From an uncultured Oscillospiraceae bacterium (GTDB lineage: Bacteria; Bacillota; Clostridia; Oscillospirales; Acutalibacteraceae), in assembly GCA_900540305.1 (NCBI GenBank), contig UQFL01000080.1, positions 1 through 6,667 of the forward strand: DNA of 6,667 bases, read 5' to 3'. Below, piece by piece: positions 1-6,620 of this stretch (positions within the stretch are counted from its first letter, which is position 1; the number at the start of each line of letters is the position of its first letter). The notes below the pieces were generated by a model. That model made no database searches and had not been told where the DNA came from. It was given only the letters and a program-made list of their open reading frames with translations. Made by a program: the position numbers and the translations under genes.

Positions 1-47
1 CTACACTTATGCGATCGTCGGCAGCGTCAGATGTGTATAAGAGACAG
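1..47 (+). other. Illumina Nextera adapter with i5 index (artefact)
   Basis: This is sequencing-library DNA, not genome. Bases 15-47 equal the 33-base Nextera read-1 transposon adapter, ending in the 19-base mosaic end AGATGTGTATAAGAGACAG (29-47). Bases 1-6 (CTACAC) are the end of the P5 primer, and 7-14 (TTATGCGA) sit exactly where the 8-base i5 index belongs; from memory this is the Nextera XT index S522. Genuine sequence begins at 48. The adapter truncates the FemAB gene to its right. Confidence 0.98.
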
Positions 48-772
48 GTATTAAAATAGACCCTGAAATAACGGTTGAAAACACAGAATATAAAAAGCAT
101 CTTATTGAAAAAGGCTTTAAAGAATTAAACCCCGGCTGTCTTGATTTTGAAAATGTTCAGCCTAGATTTGTATACTGCTTTGACTATAATTCCATGAGCG
201 AGGACGAGCTTATGCTCACCTTTAAAGCGGATTACAGAAACAGAATAAGAAAAGCACCTAAAAAAGGCGTTGAAGTTAAAATAATGGGCAAAGAGGCTCT
301 TGACGATTTCGTAAACATTATGCACGAAACGGGAGAGAGAGACGGATTCTCTACAAGACCTAAGTGGTATTTTGAAAAGATTCTTGACTGTATGGGAGAG
401 GATGCACGCCTTTACATGGCTTATTACGAGGGCAAACCTATTGCAGGCACTATCGCTATAAAATGGGGTCAGAATGTTATGAAATACCAGTACGGTGCTT
501 CTTCAAACGCTCACAGAAATGTTTATCCTAACTATGCTCTTCAATGGGCAATGATGAAATGGGGACTTGAATGCGGCTGTCAGGTTTATGATTTCGGCGG
601 AATAAGCGGCGACTGTCAAAACCCTGAAAATCCGCATTACGGACTTTGGCGTTTCAAACACGGCTTCGGCGGATATATGAAAGAATTTATAGGCGAATTT
701 GATTATGTTATCAACAAGCCTGTTTATAATTTATACAACATTGCTATGGAGTTAAAAAAGAAAATAAGATGA
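48..772 (+). CDS. FemA/FemB/FemX-family lipid II aminoacyltransferase, 5'-truncated
   Basis: Members of this family move an amino acid from aminoacyl-tRNA onto the stem peptide of a peptidoglycan precursor, at the cytoplasmic face of the membrane, starting or extending the interpeptide bridge. The frame is open from the first genomic base (first whole codon at 50) to TGA 770-772, giving 240 visible residues. The ATG at 194 is internal: the 48 codons before it are good family sequence, with a KIDPEI segment, a GFK turn and the FENVQPRF strand. Later hallmarks are a basic RNRIRKAPKKGVEV helix, GERDGFSTRP, the YGASS...NYALQW block, YDFGGISG and RFKHGFGG; the Phe-Lys pair (Lys codon 656-658) resembles the pair reported to matter for catalysis in Weissella FemX. 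Against FemX-type proteins of about 340 residues, roughly 100 N-terminal residues are missing. No tRNA-synthetase-like coiled-coil arm is seen in the visible part. The amino acid transferred cannot be read from sequence. The stop codon overlaps the racemase start. Confidence 0.9.
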
Positions 773-1842
773 GCAGATATGTTATTGAAAAAGACAAGCT
801 GATTGAGAATATAAACTATATAAAAGAGCGAGCAGGCGTGCCCGTTATAGGTGTAGTAAAGGGAAACGGATACGGTTTCGGCATAAGAGAATTAACGCAG
901 ATTTTAAAACAATGTGGTATTAGAACTTTTGCGGTAACCGAGGTTACGGATATTCCCATTCTCAAAGAAATTCTTGACGATGAGGAAATTCTTGTAATGC
1001 GTTCAACCTGCATTGAAAGCGAAGCAAGAATGATTGCTGAAAACGGCTGCATTGCAACAATAGGCTCGTCAGAGGCTTGCAGAGTTATGAATGAGGTTTC
1101 TGCAAAGCTCAATGTAAAAACTAAATGTCATCTCAAAATAGATACAGGCATGGGCAGATACGGCTTTATGCCGAGTGAAATTTCAAAAGCGATTGAATGC
1201 TACAAGTGTGAAAATCTTGAATTTACAGGCATATACACTCATTTTTCAAGCGCATTCAGAAATGCTGAACTTACGAAAGCACAGCTAACATTATTTAAAG
1301 ACTGCATTGAGCAGATTAAAAAAGCAGGCTTTGAAACAGGCGTTGCACATTGCGCTAACTCCCCCGCCCTTTTAAATGTTGAGGGCGTTGAAATGGATGC
1401 AGTCCGTATCGGCTCAGCATTTACAGGCAGAGTTATCACAAAAGCGAAAACTCCGCTTCACAGACTCGGCAGACTTGAGGCAGAAGTTGTTGATGTAAAA
1501 ACCGTTCCTGCGGGATATTCCGTTGGGTACAACGGACAGTTTCAAACTAAAAGAGAAACAAAAATTGCCGTTATTCCTATCGGGCATTATGACGGCTTTG
1601 GGCTTACAAAAGAAAAAGAGGCTGTGACATTAAGAAATGTACTCTCTCTTTTCAAACAGTATCTCAATAAAAAACAGATGTATGTGAGAATTAACGGGCG
1701 TATGTTCCATGTTATAGGCTCAATCGGACTTTCTCATACCGCAGTAGACATTACAGGCTCAGAGATAAAATGCGGCGACACAGCAAGCGTAGACATTTCA
1801 CCGCTTATGGTCAATCCGAGAATTGAAAGAATATATGAATAA
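769..1842 (+). CDS. Alanine racemase-family PLP enzyme (divergent)
   Basis: Fold-type III alanine racemase, interconverting L- and D-alanine (or another small amino acid) with pyridoxal phosphate; D-Ala feeds peptidoglycan stem peptides. At 357 residues it is slightly short of the usual 370-390. The PLP lysine is Lys31 in VVKGNGYGFG. HLKIDTGMGRYG (121-132) holds the equivalents of the carbamylated lysine (Lys123) and the arginine (Arg130). AHCANSPA (193-200) and VRIGSAFTG (212-220) follow. The catalytic tyrosine from the partner subunit is Tyr254 in GYNGQF. Two oddities: the usual IGYADG is IGHYDGFG (His273 in place of Tyr), and the C-terminal G-R-x-C-M-D motif reads GSIGLSHTAVD (317-327), so the Cys-Met pair near the active-site entrance is absent. 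An extra stretch of about 15 residues lies near 285-302. The start is fixed by the ATGA overlap with the Fem gene; no good Shine-Dalgarno precedes it (the nearest GGAG is 17 bases upstream), suggesting translational coupling. Substrate could be alanine, serine or another amino acid, so no symbol is given. Confidence 0.88.
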   Translation: MSRYVIEKDKLIENINYIKERAGVPVIGVVKGNGYGFGIRELTQILKQCGIRTFAVTEVTDIPILKEILDDEEILVMRSTCIESEARMIAENGCIATIGSSEACRVMNEVSAKLNVKTKCHLKIDTGMGRYGFMPSEISKAIECYKCENLEFTGIYTHFSSAFRNAELTKAQLTLFKDCIEQIKKAGFETGVAHCANSPALLNVEGVEMDAVRIGSAFTGRVITKAKTPLHRLGRLEAEVVDVKTVPAGYSVGYNGQFQTKRETKIAVIPIGHYDGFGLTKEKEAVTLRNVLSLFKQYLNKKQMYVRINGRMFHVIGSIGLSHTAVDITGSEIKCGDTASVDISPLMVNPRIERIYE

Positions 1843-1846
1843 CACA

Positions 1847-1888
1847 AAAGACCTGAAAGGATAACAAATCCTAACAGGTCTTTATTTT
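1847..1888 (+). terminator. Rho-independent terminator of the fem-racemase unit, probably bidirectional
   Basis: AAAGACCTG (1847-1855) pairs with CAGGTCTTT (1875-1883). Inside this, AGGAT (1858-1862) pairs with ATCCT (1868-1872) around a five-base loop, with symmetrical AA/AA bulges between the two stems. ATTTTATTT follows on the plus strand. It begins 4 bases after the racemase stop. On the minus strand the stem is followed by a weaker T-run (from the A-run at 1846-1849), so it may also end transcription of the convergent membrane-protein gene. Confidence 0.8.
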
Positions 1889-1897
1889 ATTTCTCAA

Positions 1898-2431
1898 TCA
1901 CTTAAGAAGTTTCAAAACAATTTTTTCTAATTTTCTTTCATATACTTTCAGAAAAGCCGACAGCATTATATCATTCAAAACAAACACGATATTCATAAGA
2001 ATGGTAAACACGGCAAGCATTGATGCTGAAAAAACACCGTCCTCAAAAAACGGAATATTAAAAACAAAAACCGAAATAAGTTCTGTGATTAAAAGCGAAA
2101 CATTGAAAACGGCAAATTTAAGAATAATGGAAAATATTTTAGGTTTGATTTTTTCAACCAAGTGCTTTATTAAAGGATAATATCCGAAAAACAAAATATA
2201 TATAAGTGCAGACTCTTTATCAGGAACAAGAATAAGCGAAAGTATTGAAGTAGCCGCATAAACACACAAGGCAGTTGATGAAGAGAATGTTTTTTTCAAA
2301 GCGCTTATAAGCATACCCACCACCATTGGAGTCACATAAGTAAACACATAAAAAAAGCCTGACATGAACAACAAAGCTACCGAAACCGCTGCTGACATTC
2401 CGGCAACGGCGGCTTTAACAGATTTTCTCAT
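1898..2431 (-). CDS. Uncharacterised six-helix membrane protein, ECF S-component-like shape
   Basis: I do not recognise a named gene. The protein is 177 residues from the ATG at 2431. Its sequence shows a short basic N-terminus (MRKSVK) and about six hydrophobic segments, near residues 6-25, 26-42, 54-71, 76-91, 106-128 and 136-161, ending in a basic tail (KVYERKLEKIVLKLLK). A mid-protein block with DKES followed by an FFGYYPLIK motif resembles what I recall from many uncharacterised clostridial membrane proteins of the same size. Size, helix number and the N-terminal pattern are like substrate-binding S-components of ECF vitamin transporters, but that is a shape resemblance only; no EcfA or EcfT gene is in the window. 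A TTG at 2441-2443 would add four residues, but GGTGAT placed just before the ATG favours the shorter form. Transcribed alone, divergent from the lipoprotein gene and convergent with the racemase. Confidence 0.75.
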   Translation of the reverse strand: MRKSVKAAVAGMSAAVSVALLFMSGFFYVFTYVTPMVVGMLISALKKTFSSSTALCVYAATSILSLILVPDKESALIYILFFGYYPLIKHLVEKIKPKIFSIILKFAVFNVSLLITELISVFVFNIPFFEDGVFSASMLAVFTILMNIVFVLNDIMLSAFLKVYERKLEKIVLKLLK

Positions 2432-2434
2432 AAC

Positions 2435-2441
2435 ATCACCC
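2435..2441 (-). promoter_or_regulatory. Shine-Dalgarno GGGTGAT deciding the start of the membrane-protein gene
   Basis: Read on the minus strand, GGGTGAT ends three bases before ATG 2431-2429. GGTGAT matches the 3' half of the extended consensus AAGGAGGTGAT, so the short gap is expected. It overlaps the alternative TTG codon (2443-2441), for which no comparable site lies upstream. Confidence 0.6.
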
Positions 2442-2471
2442 AATTTAATTATACATTCATATTATGCGTAT

Positions 2472-2500
2472 TTTGTAAATAGTTCGTAAATAATTGTCAA
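2472..2500 (-). promoter_or_regulatory. Candidate sigma-A promoter for the membrane-protein gene
   Basis: On the minus strand a perfect -35 box TTGACA (2500-2495) is followed after 17 bases by TACAAA (2477-2472), a 4/6 match to TATAAT. Transcription would begin near 2465, leaving a leader of about 35 bases. A second minus-strand TATAAT (2453-2448) lies too close to the ribosome site for a normal leader and has no good -35 box. Confidence 0.5.
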
Positions 2501-2522
2501 ATCAGCCTGTTTCGATATTTAC
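2475..2522. repeat. Three copies of GTAAATA in the divergent control region
   Basis: GTAAATA occurs at 2475-2481 and again at 2486-2492, 11 bases apart start to start (about one helical turn), and in inverted form (TATTTAC) at 2516-2522. The first two lie in the -10/spacer part of the minus-strand promoter and the third overlaps the -35 box of the plus-strand promoter. This could be an operator shared by the divergent genes, but the region is very AT-rich and chance is possible. Confidence 0.35.
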
Positions 2523-2546
2523 TTTTTTAAAATTGTTGTATATAAT
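2518..2546 (+). promoter_or_regulatory. Sigma-A promoter of the lipoprotein gene
   Basis: TTTACT (2518-2523, 4/6 match to TTGACA) is followed after exactly 17 bases by a perfect TATAAT (2541-2546). Predicted transcription start is near 2553, giving a leader of about 24 bases that contains the Shine-Dalgarno AGAGGT (2564-2569), seven bases before ATG 2577. Confidence 0.7.
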
Positions 2547-2576
2547 TAATAAAAAGATATTACAGAGGTAATTGCA

Positions 2577-3533
2577 ATGGTAAAGAAAATAAGTTTAATT
2601 TTATTGTGCTTAGTACTTATCTCTGCCTGTTTTGCAGGCTGTAAAGGAAATGAATCTGTATCTCCTGCGGATTCCGACAGTGACGGTCTTGGACAAAATG
2701 CCGAAGAATACGGATTTGAAGTCGACGAAGACGGAAACGAAGTAATGGTTGTTTACGAAGACGGAAAAGCGTATGTTGTTGATGAAAACGGTAAAAAGAC
2801 GGGTGAAACCATCAAAAACCCATCAGGTTTGCCGTCACAGACAACAACGAGTTCAAACTCAGAAAACTCAAATTCCAACGGTGAAGGCCCTACAACTACT
2901 CCCGACCGTGAAGATGTTTCAAACGACACGGGAGACGCTAAAGGCACTACATCGCCTGAACTTACTACTATTCCGCTTGATAAGGATAAAGTACCCTCCA
3001 CTTCAGAGAACGGTGAATCGGTAAAATTCAGCGATAAAGATGTTAAGACAATAACAAATATGCTTGAAGTTCCGTATCTTTATGTAGAAAGCTACGAAAG
3101 CAATCAGAAAGTGCCTGTTTCAATTGCAACTCACGTTGCTTGCTGGATGCTTGAAAGAGAAAACCTTAACACAAGCAGTTTTCCGAGCGGTACGGTTGTA
3201 GTTGATTTATTTAACTATTTCGCCGCTACAGTTGTTTCATTCAAAACAACCTGTAATTCATATACAGGCGATGGCGTTGACAACGCAGCACCGATTACTT
3301 ATAACAGCTCAAACGATACTTTTTCCATTACATCTTCAAAATATGAAGAGCCTACTCACGAGGTATCAATCACAGAGATTCAAAGTCTCGGAAACAATAA
3401 CTATTATAAAGTAATAGCTAATGTAAAAGGTCTTGACTCAAGCTGTAAAAGTAAAAAAGTGATAGCAGTTATTCAAAAGAACAAACTTGATACAAGTCTT
3501 GGATTCTCAATTAAAGCTCTCAAATGGAGCTGA
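2577..3533 (+). CDS. Predicted lipoprotein of unknown function
   Basis: The 318-residue product is an exported, probably lipid-anchored protein with no function I can name. It starts with MVKK, a hydrophobic core (5-20) and a lipobox-like FAGC ending at Cys22; ISAC ending at Cys18 is a second possible lipid site, so which cysteine is modified is uncertain. Residues 23-145 are a low-complexity linker: first acidic and glycine-rich, with short DEDGNE and DENGKK hairpin-like units (about 50-76), then Ser/Thr/Asn/Pro-rich, typical of a wall-spanning stalk. Residues about 148-318 look globular: a segment with IATHVACWMLERE, a hydrophobic VVVDLFNYFAATVVSF stretch, then beta-rich sequence ending in GFSIKALKWS. 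Cys251 and Cys300 lie in this part as far as can be counted by eye. The gene has its own promoter, a good Shine-Dalgarno and its own terminator, so it is monocistronic. Similar stalked lipoproteins occur, as I recall, in gut Clostridia; their role is unknown. Confidence 0.82.
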   Translation: MVKKISLILLCLVLISACFAGCKGNESVSPADSDSDGLGQNAEEYGFEVDEDGNEVMVVYEDGKAYVVDENGKKTGETIKNPSGLPSQTTTSSNSENSNSNGEGPTTTPDREDVSNDTGDAKGTTSPELTTIPLDKDKVPSTSENGESVKFSDKDVKTITNMLEVPYLYVESYESNQKVPVSIATHVACWMLERENLNTSSFPSGTVVVDLFNYFAATVVSFKTTCNSYTGDGVDNAAPITYNSSNDTFSITSSKYEEPTHEVSITEIQSLGNNNYYKVIANVKGLDSSCKSKKVIAVIQKNKLDTSLGFSIKALKWS

Positions 3534-3552
3534 TATAATAAACACAAATACG

Positions 3553-3587
3553 AAACACGGCAGTCAAATTTGACTGCCGTGTTTTTT
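3553..3587 (+). terminator. Strong bidirectional rho-independent terminator
   Basis: A perfect 14-base-pair stem (3553-3566 with 3571-3584) around an AATT loop; the core CACGGCAGTCA pairs with TGACTGCCGTG. TTTTTT (3582-3587) follows on the plus strand, ending the lipoprotein gene. The minus strand has TTT then a mixed T-rich tail, so it should also end the convergent transporter gene, whose stop is only nine bases away (3596). Confidence 0.9.
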
Positions 3588-3595
3588 ATGTAATA

Positions 3596-5086
3596 TTAAT
3601 TTTTCGATTTTTCTTTAAGTTTCTGAATAATCGCGTCATGCTTTTGTGATGTCATATTACAGGTTAAGAACGGAACTGCAGAAATAATACCTGCAACCAT
3701 AGCTGCGATTATTGACCAGCTTATTATGGGGTTTCTTACTGCCGCGTCAGTCAGTACACTGTAATCAGTTGTGCCGTCTGCGCCTGCCGCAAGACCGAAA
3801 TGTTCATACACTGCCGTAAGAACAGCCGTTGAAATTATACTTCCTATTACAGAGAACATAGTTTGGAAGTTTTGAACAAAGCCTTCAAATCTTTTTCCTG
3901 TTTTAAGCTGTTGTTCGTCAAGAGTATCAGCCATCAGTGATGTTTGCAAAATATACTGAGGACCGTTTGCAAGATTATATAGATAGAGTGCAATTACAAA
4001 GAACACTACGCCGTGCTTGAATGTAAAGAACATAATCAGCGCCGCAACCGCATTCATTCCGAATGATGCGAAGCCGAAAGTTCTGTATCCAAGTTTCTTT
4101 ATGAGAATCGGCGCAAGCAGCATTCCGGGTACGCACGCTGTTGAAACAACAGTACTGAGTATTCCGTTCATTGCACTGCTGTTTAGCTGATAAAGGCAAA
4201 TCCAGCCAAGCAAAACTGAAATACAGCCTCTGAAGCCGTCAAAAAGCTTTCCTATTGAAACAATCCAGAAATCCTTGTTTTTTGCAAGTACGGAAAAGCC
4301 CTCTTTAAAGCTTACTTTTTCAAATTCTTTTTCGTCTTCTTTGGGAGCGTTTATAACCCTCTCCTTCGTCTTAGCCATAACAAGCAGACCGAGAAGGAAT
4401 CCTACAATTGTAAACGCAGGAAGAAGTATGCGATATGATTTTATATCAAGAAGACCCTGAGAACCGAAAAAGATTTGAGCAAAAACAGGAAGAACAAGCT
4501 GTACTATTGACGGGCCGAGGTTTGACACAAATTCAGAAATACTCATTATAAACGAGCGTTCTCCCGAATTTGGAGATATTACCTGAGAAATTCCGACATA
4601 GGCATTGTTGTAGACATGTTGCCCGACATACAGTATGTTATAAAACAATGCTATAAGCACCATTTTAACGGCAACACTTCCGTTTATAGGAATAAGCCAT
4701 GTCATTCCTATAACGCCTATAAGGCACGGTATACCAGCCCACAAAAGATATGGTCTGAACTTACCCATTTTAGTATTTGTATTATCAACAAGAATACTGA
4801 CGATGGGTGTTTTCAGTATGCTGATTATATTTGAAATAACAAAAAGAACAAATATATTAGACGGGCTTAACTTATATATTGAACCGACAAGCAGACAGGT
4901 GGCAGACATATTTATCTGCGACACCATAGAGTTAACAGTTTTGACGCCGATTCCGCCGCCGCTGAAAATTACTACTTCTTTATAAGGCACATATGAGCCG
5001 TCTTTAGGGTCTTTCCAATGTTGTTTAACATCTGAAACAACGCTTTTGATTTTACCCGTTACAGATTTAACACTCGAGTTTTCCAT
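3596..5086 (-). CDS. GPH-family (MelB-like) MFS sugar transporter
   Basis: Predicted inner-membrane secondary transporter of the glycoside-pentoside-hexuronide:cation symporter family, likely importing the sugar that the adjacent alpha-galactosidase cuts. Length (496) fits the family (MelB is about 473), with about 12 membrane segments after a hydrophilic N-terminus of some 35 residues. The family signature after helix II is clear: VDNTNTKMGKFRPYLLW (100-116). A helix IV-V segment ends in SPNSGERSFI (171-180), matching the GPH position where an ER pair is usual. The cytoplasmic mid-loop is near 236-262, and QQLKTGKRFEGF (392-403) is the other typical GPH loop. By eye alignment the MelB helix II aspartates 55 and 59 fall on Ser89 and Thr93, and no acidic residue stands at the Asp19 or Asp124 positions, so ion and substrate may differ from MelB. 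Start: ATG 5086 with AAAGGG six bases upstream. It lies 24 bases after the galactosidase stop, in the same operon. Confidence 0.88.
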   Translation of the reverse strand: MENSSVKSVTGKIKSVVSDVKQHWKDPKDGSYVPYKEVVIFSGGGIGVKTVNSMVSQINMSATCLLVGSIYKLSPSNIFVLFVISNIISILKTPIVSILVDNTNTKMGKFRPYLLWAGIPCLIGVIGMTWLIPINGSVAVKMVLIALFYNILYVGQHVYNNAYVGISQVISPNSGERSFIMSISEFVSNLGPSIVQLVLPVFAQIFFGSQGLLDIKSYRILLPAFTIVGFLLGLLVMAKTKERVINAPKEDEKEFEKVSFKEGFSVLAKNKDFWIVSIGKLFDGFRGCISVLLGWICLYQLNSSAMNGILSTVVSTACVPGMLLAPILIKKLGYRTFGFASFGMNAVAALIMFFTFKHGVVFFVIALYLYNLANGPQYILQTSLMADTLDEQQLKTGKRFEGFVQNFQTMFSVIGSIISTAVLTAVYEHFGLAAGADGTTDYSVLTDAAVRNPIISWSIIAAMVAGIISAVPFLTCNMTSQKHDAIIQKLKEKSKN

Positions 5087-5110
5087 TGCAATCCCTTTCT
5101 GCTCAGAATA

Positions 5111-6620
5111 TTAACTTATAAAAGTACCTTTTTTGCAGTTGAAAGTAAACTTGTTTTCTTTGCCGTCAAGCTTATATTCTACTGTTATTTCATTTTTTGC
5201 CGTATATTCGGCTGAAATTATTTCTGCCTTCTTGGAAAAGGCTGTATCATAGAATGTTTTAAGCTGTAATGCAGAGTAGTCCGATACATTATCAGACACA
5301 AAAAGAAGATTACCGAAAAGGCAATTTATTTTAGCGAGCGTTTCACGCTGTGCAAAAGTCATTGAAATATTATTATCTCTGAGTAAAAATACATCAGGGT
5401 CATTCATAAACGCTCTTGAATCAAGATGGCGGCGGAAAACAGAGTTATTGACTGCGTGAAGAGTTGAAACATCTTCTCTATGCGGAATTAAAGTCTTTTT
5501 CCAAGCAAGACCAACATCAGCGCCTATTCGACAGAAATCAACCTTGCCGAACGCAGGTGCAAGCGGAACGCCGCATCCGAGTATAAGCTTATCGCCGCAG
5601 CACTCTCTCAAGAAGTCCATTGCGTCGCACATTATCTCCCCCCTGCTCTTATTATGAATGGGCAGTATACAGGCAGCATAGAGGAAATCAAGCTTAACCA
5701 TGTCATAATTCCACTCGTTTAAAATCACAGAGAAAAAGTTGCGGATATATTCCCTTGCCTCTTCATTATAAATATCTAATGCGTAAAAAGTGCCCCAGTT
5801 AGGCCCGCATATATAAGGCTTACCCTTTTCATCACGAACAAGCCAATCGGGATGCTCTTTATATACTCGGCTTGATTTTGTTGCCGCAAAAGGCGCAAGC
5901 CAAAGACCTGCAAGCATACCTTTAGAATGAATTTTATCAGCAGTATATTTCATACCGTCCGGGAATTTTGTTTTGTCAACTGAAAGCCAGTCGCCGATTG
6001 CGGATTGATAGCCGTCGTCAATCTGAAAAATATCTACTTTCTTTTCAAGTGCGCTGAGTGCGTCCAAATCTCTCTCAACAATATTTTGAGTTACCTTGTC
6101 ATAATAATTATACCAAGTGGTATAGCCTGTCATTCGTCTTTTAACGGGCGGATTAATATTCATAAGCTCAAAATATTTATCGAACGCACACTCATATTCT
6201 CCCGAAATCACGGCAAAATCAAGAAGCAATGATTTATCTGAATATACTACGCCCTCAAGGTCTTTGATAACATTTACCCAGCTATTATTGGCGTCAAGCT
6301 CAATAATTGTATATCCGCACCTTTCATTAAGAGAAGCGAATAAATCAATCTGGGTATCCTTTCTTGCATAGCAATAAGAAAAGCCGTAGAAAAAGCCTTT
6401 TTTATAGTTATATTTATAGATAGCCTCATCGCCTGCACGGTTAAGACCAACTTTAGCTGTGAGCGGTGAATTAATAAATTCATCAACCAACTTGGTCATT
6501 CCGTCCATTTTCTCATAAATCTTATATTCCCTGCTGTCAGTCCATGACTGATAGCCATTCGCATAAACTGCGTCAGCATCAGAAAAATCATATTTTAAGA
6601 TGATAGCAAATCTCTTAACC
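5111..6620 (-). CDS. GH36 alpha-galactosidase, 5'-truncated
   Basis: Retaining alpha-galactosidase (EC 3.2.1.22) that hydrolyses terminal alpha-galactosyl groups from melibiose- or raffinose-type sugars, probably in the cytoplasm after import. The sequence resembles, as I recall it, Thermotoga maritima GalA (552 residues). Visible order: part of the N-terminal beta domain with NGYQSW; the TIM barrel opening at MTGYTTWYNYY; FQIDDGYQ...IGDWL (codons 5995-6028 region); GLWLAPF; HPDWLV; the nucleophile Asp in MVKLDFLYA (codon 5689-5687); LGCGVPLAPAFG; and the acid/base Asp in RIGADVGLAW (codon 5518-5516). A short C-terminal beta domain ends at TAA 5113-5111. About 502 genuine residues are present, so some 40-60 at the N-terminus are lost beyond the contig; export cannot be judged. 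The frame runs on into adapter, giving a false start at 6637 and the false N-terminus MCIRDR. It is the upstream gene of the operon with the transporter. Confidence 0.92.

Noticed and set aside
1..47. Terminal inverted repeat of a transposon or linear plasmid, paired with 6621-6667
   Set aside because: The sequence is exactly the Nextera read-1 adapter with P5 tail and an index; no transposase or replication gene is present.
194..772. FemAB protein beginning at the ATG at 194
   Set aside because: The frame stays open back to base 50 and the upstream 48 codons encode recognisable FemAB sequence, so this ATG is an internal methionine in a truncated gene.
816..1439. Minus-strand open frames inside the racemase gene
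   Set aside because: They are antisense to well-conserved racemase motifs and show no protein-family features or upstream ribosome sites.
2432..2443. TTG start adding four residues to the membrane protein
   Set aside because: The TTG overlaps the GGGTGAT ribosome site that is well placed for the ATG at 2431, and no site precedes the TTG.
2444..2576. Riboswitch or small RNA in the divergent intergenic region
   Set aside because: The sequence is AT-rich with promoter elements but no stable hairpin followed by a T-run and no riboswitch motif I recognise; predicted leaders are only about 24-35 bases.
2749..3024. Overlapping open frames on both strands inside the lipoprotein gene
   Set aside because: They lie opposite or out of frame with its low-complexity stalk, encode basic or repetitive peptides without family features, and lack ribosome sites.
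3975..4985. Short open frames on both strands inside the transporter gene
   Set aside because: Each is a shadow of the transporter reading frame, with atypical composition and no start signals.
6005..6486. Short open frames across the galactosidase gene
   Set aside because: They overlap the conserved barrel and N-terminal domain of GH36 in other frames and have no independent support.
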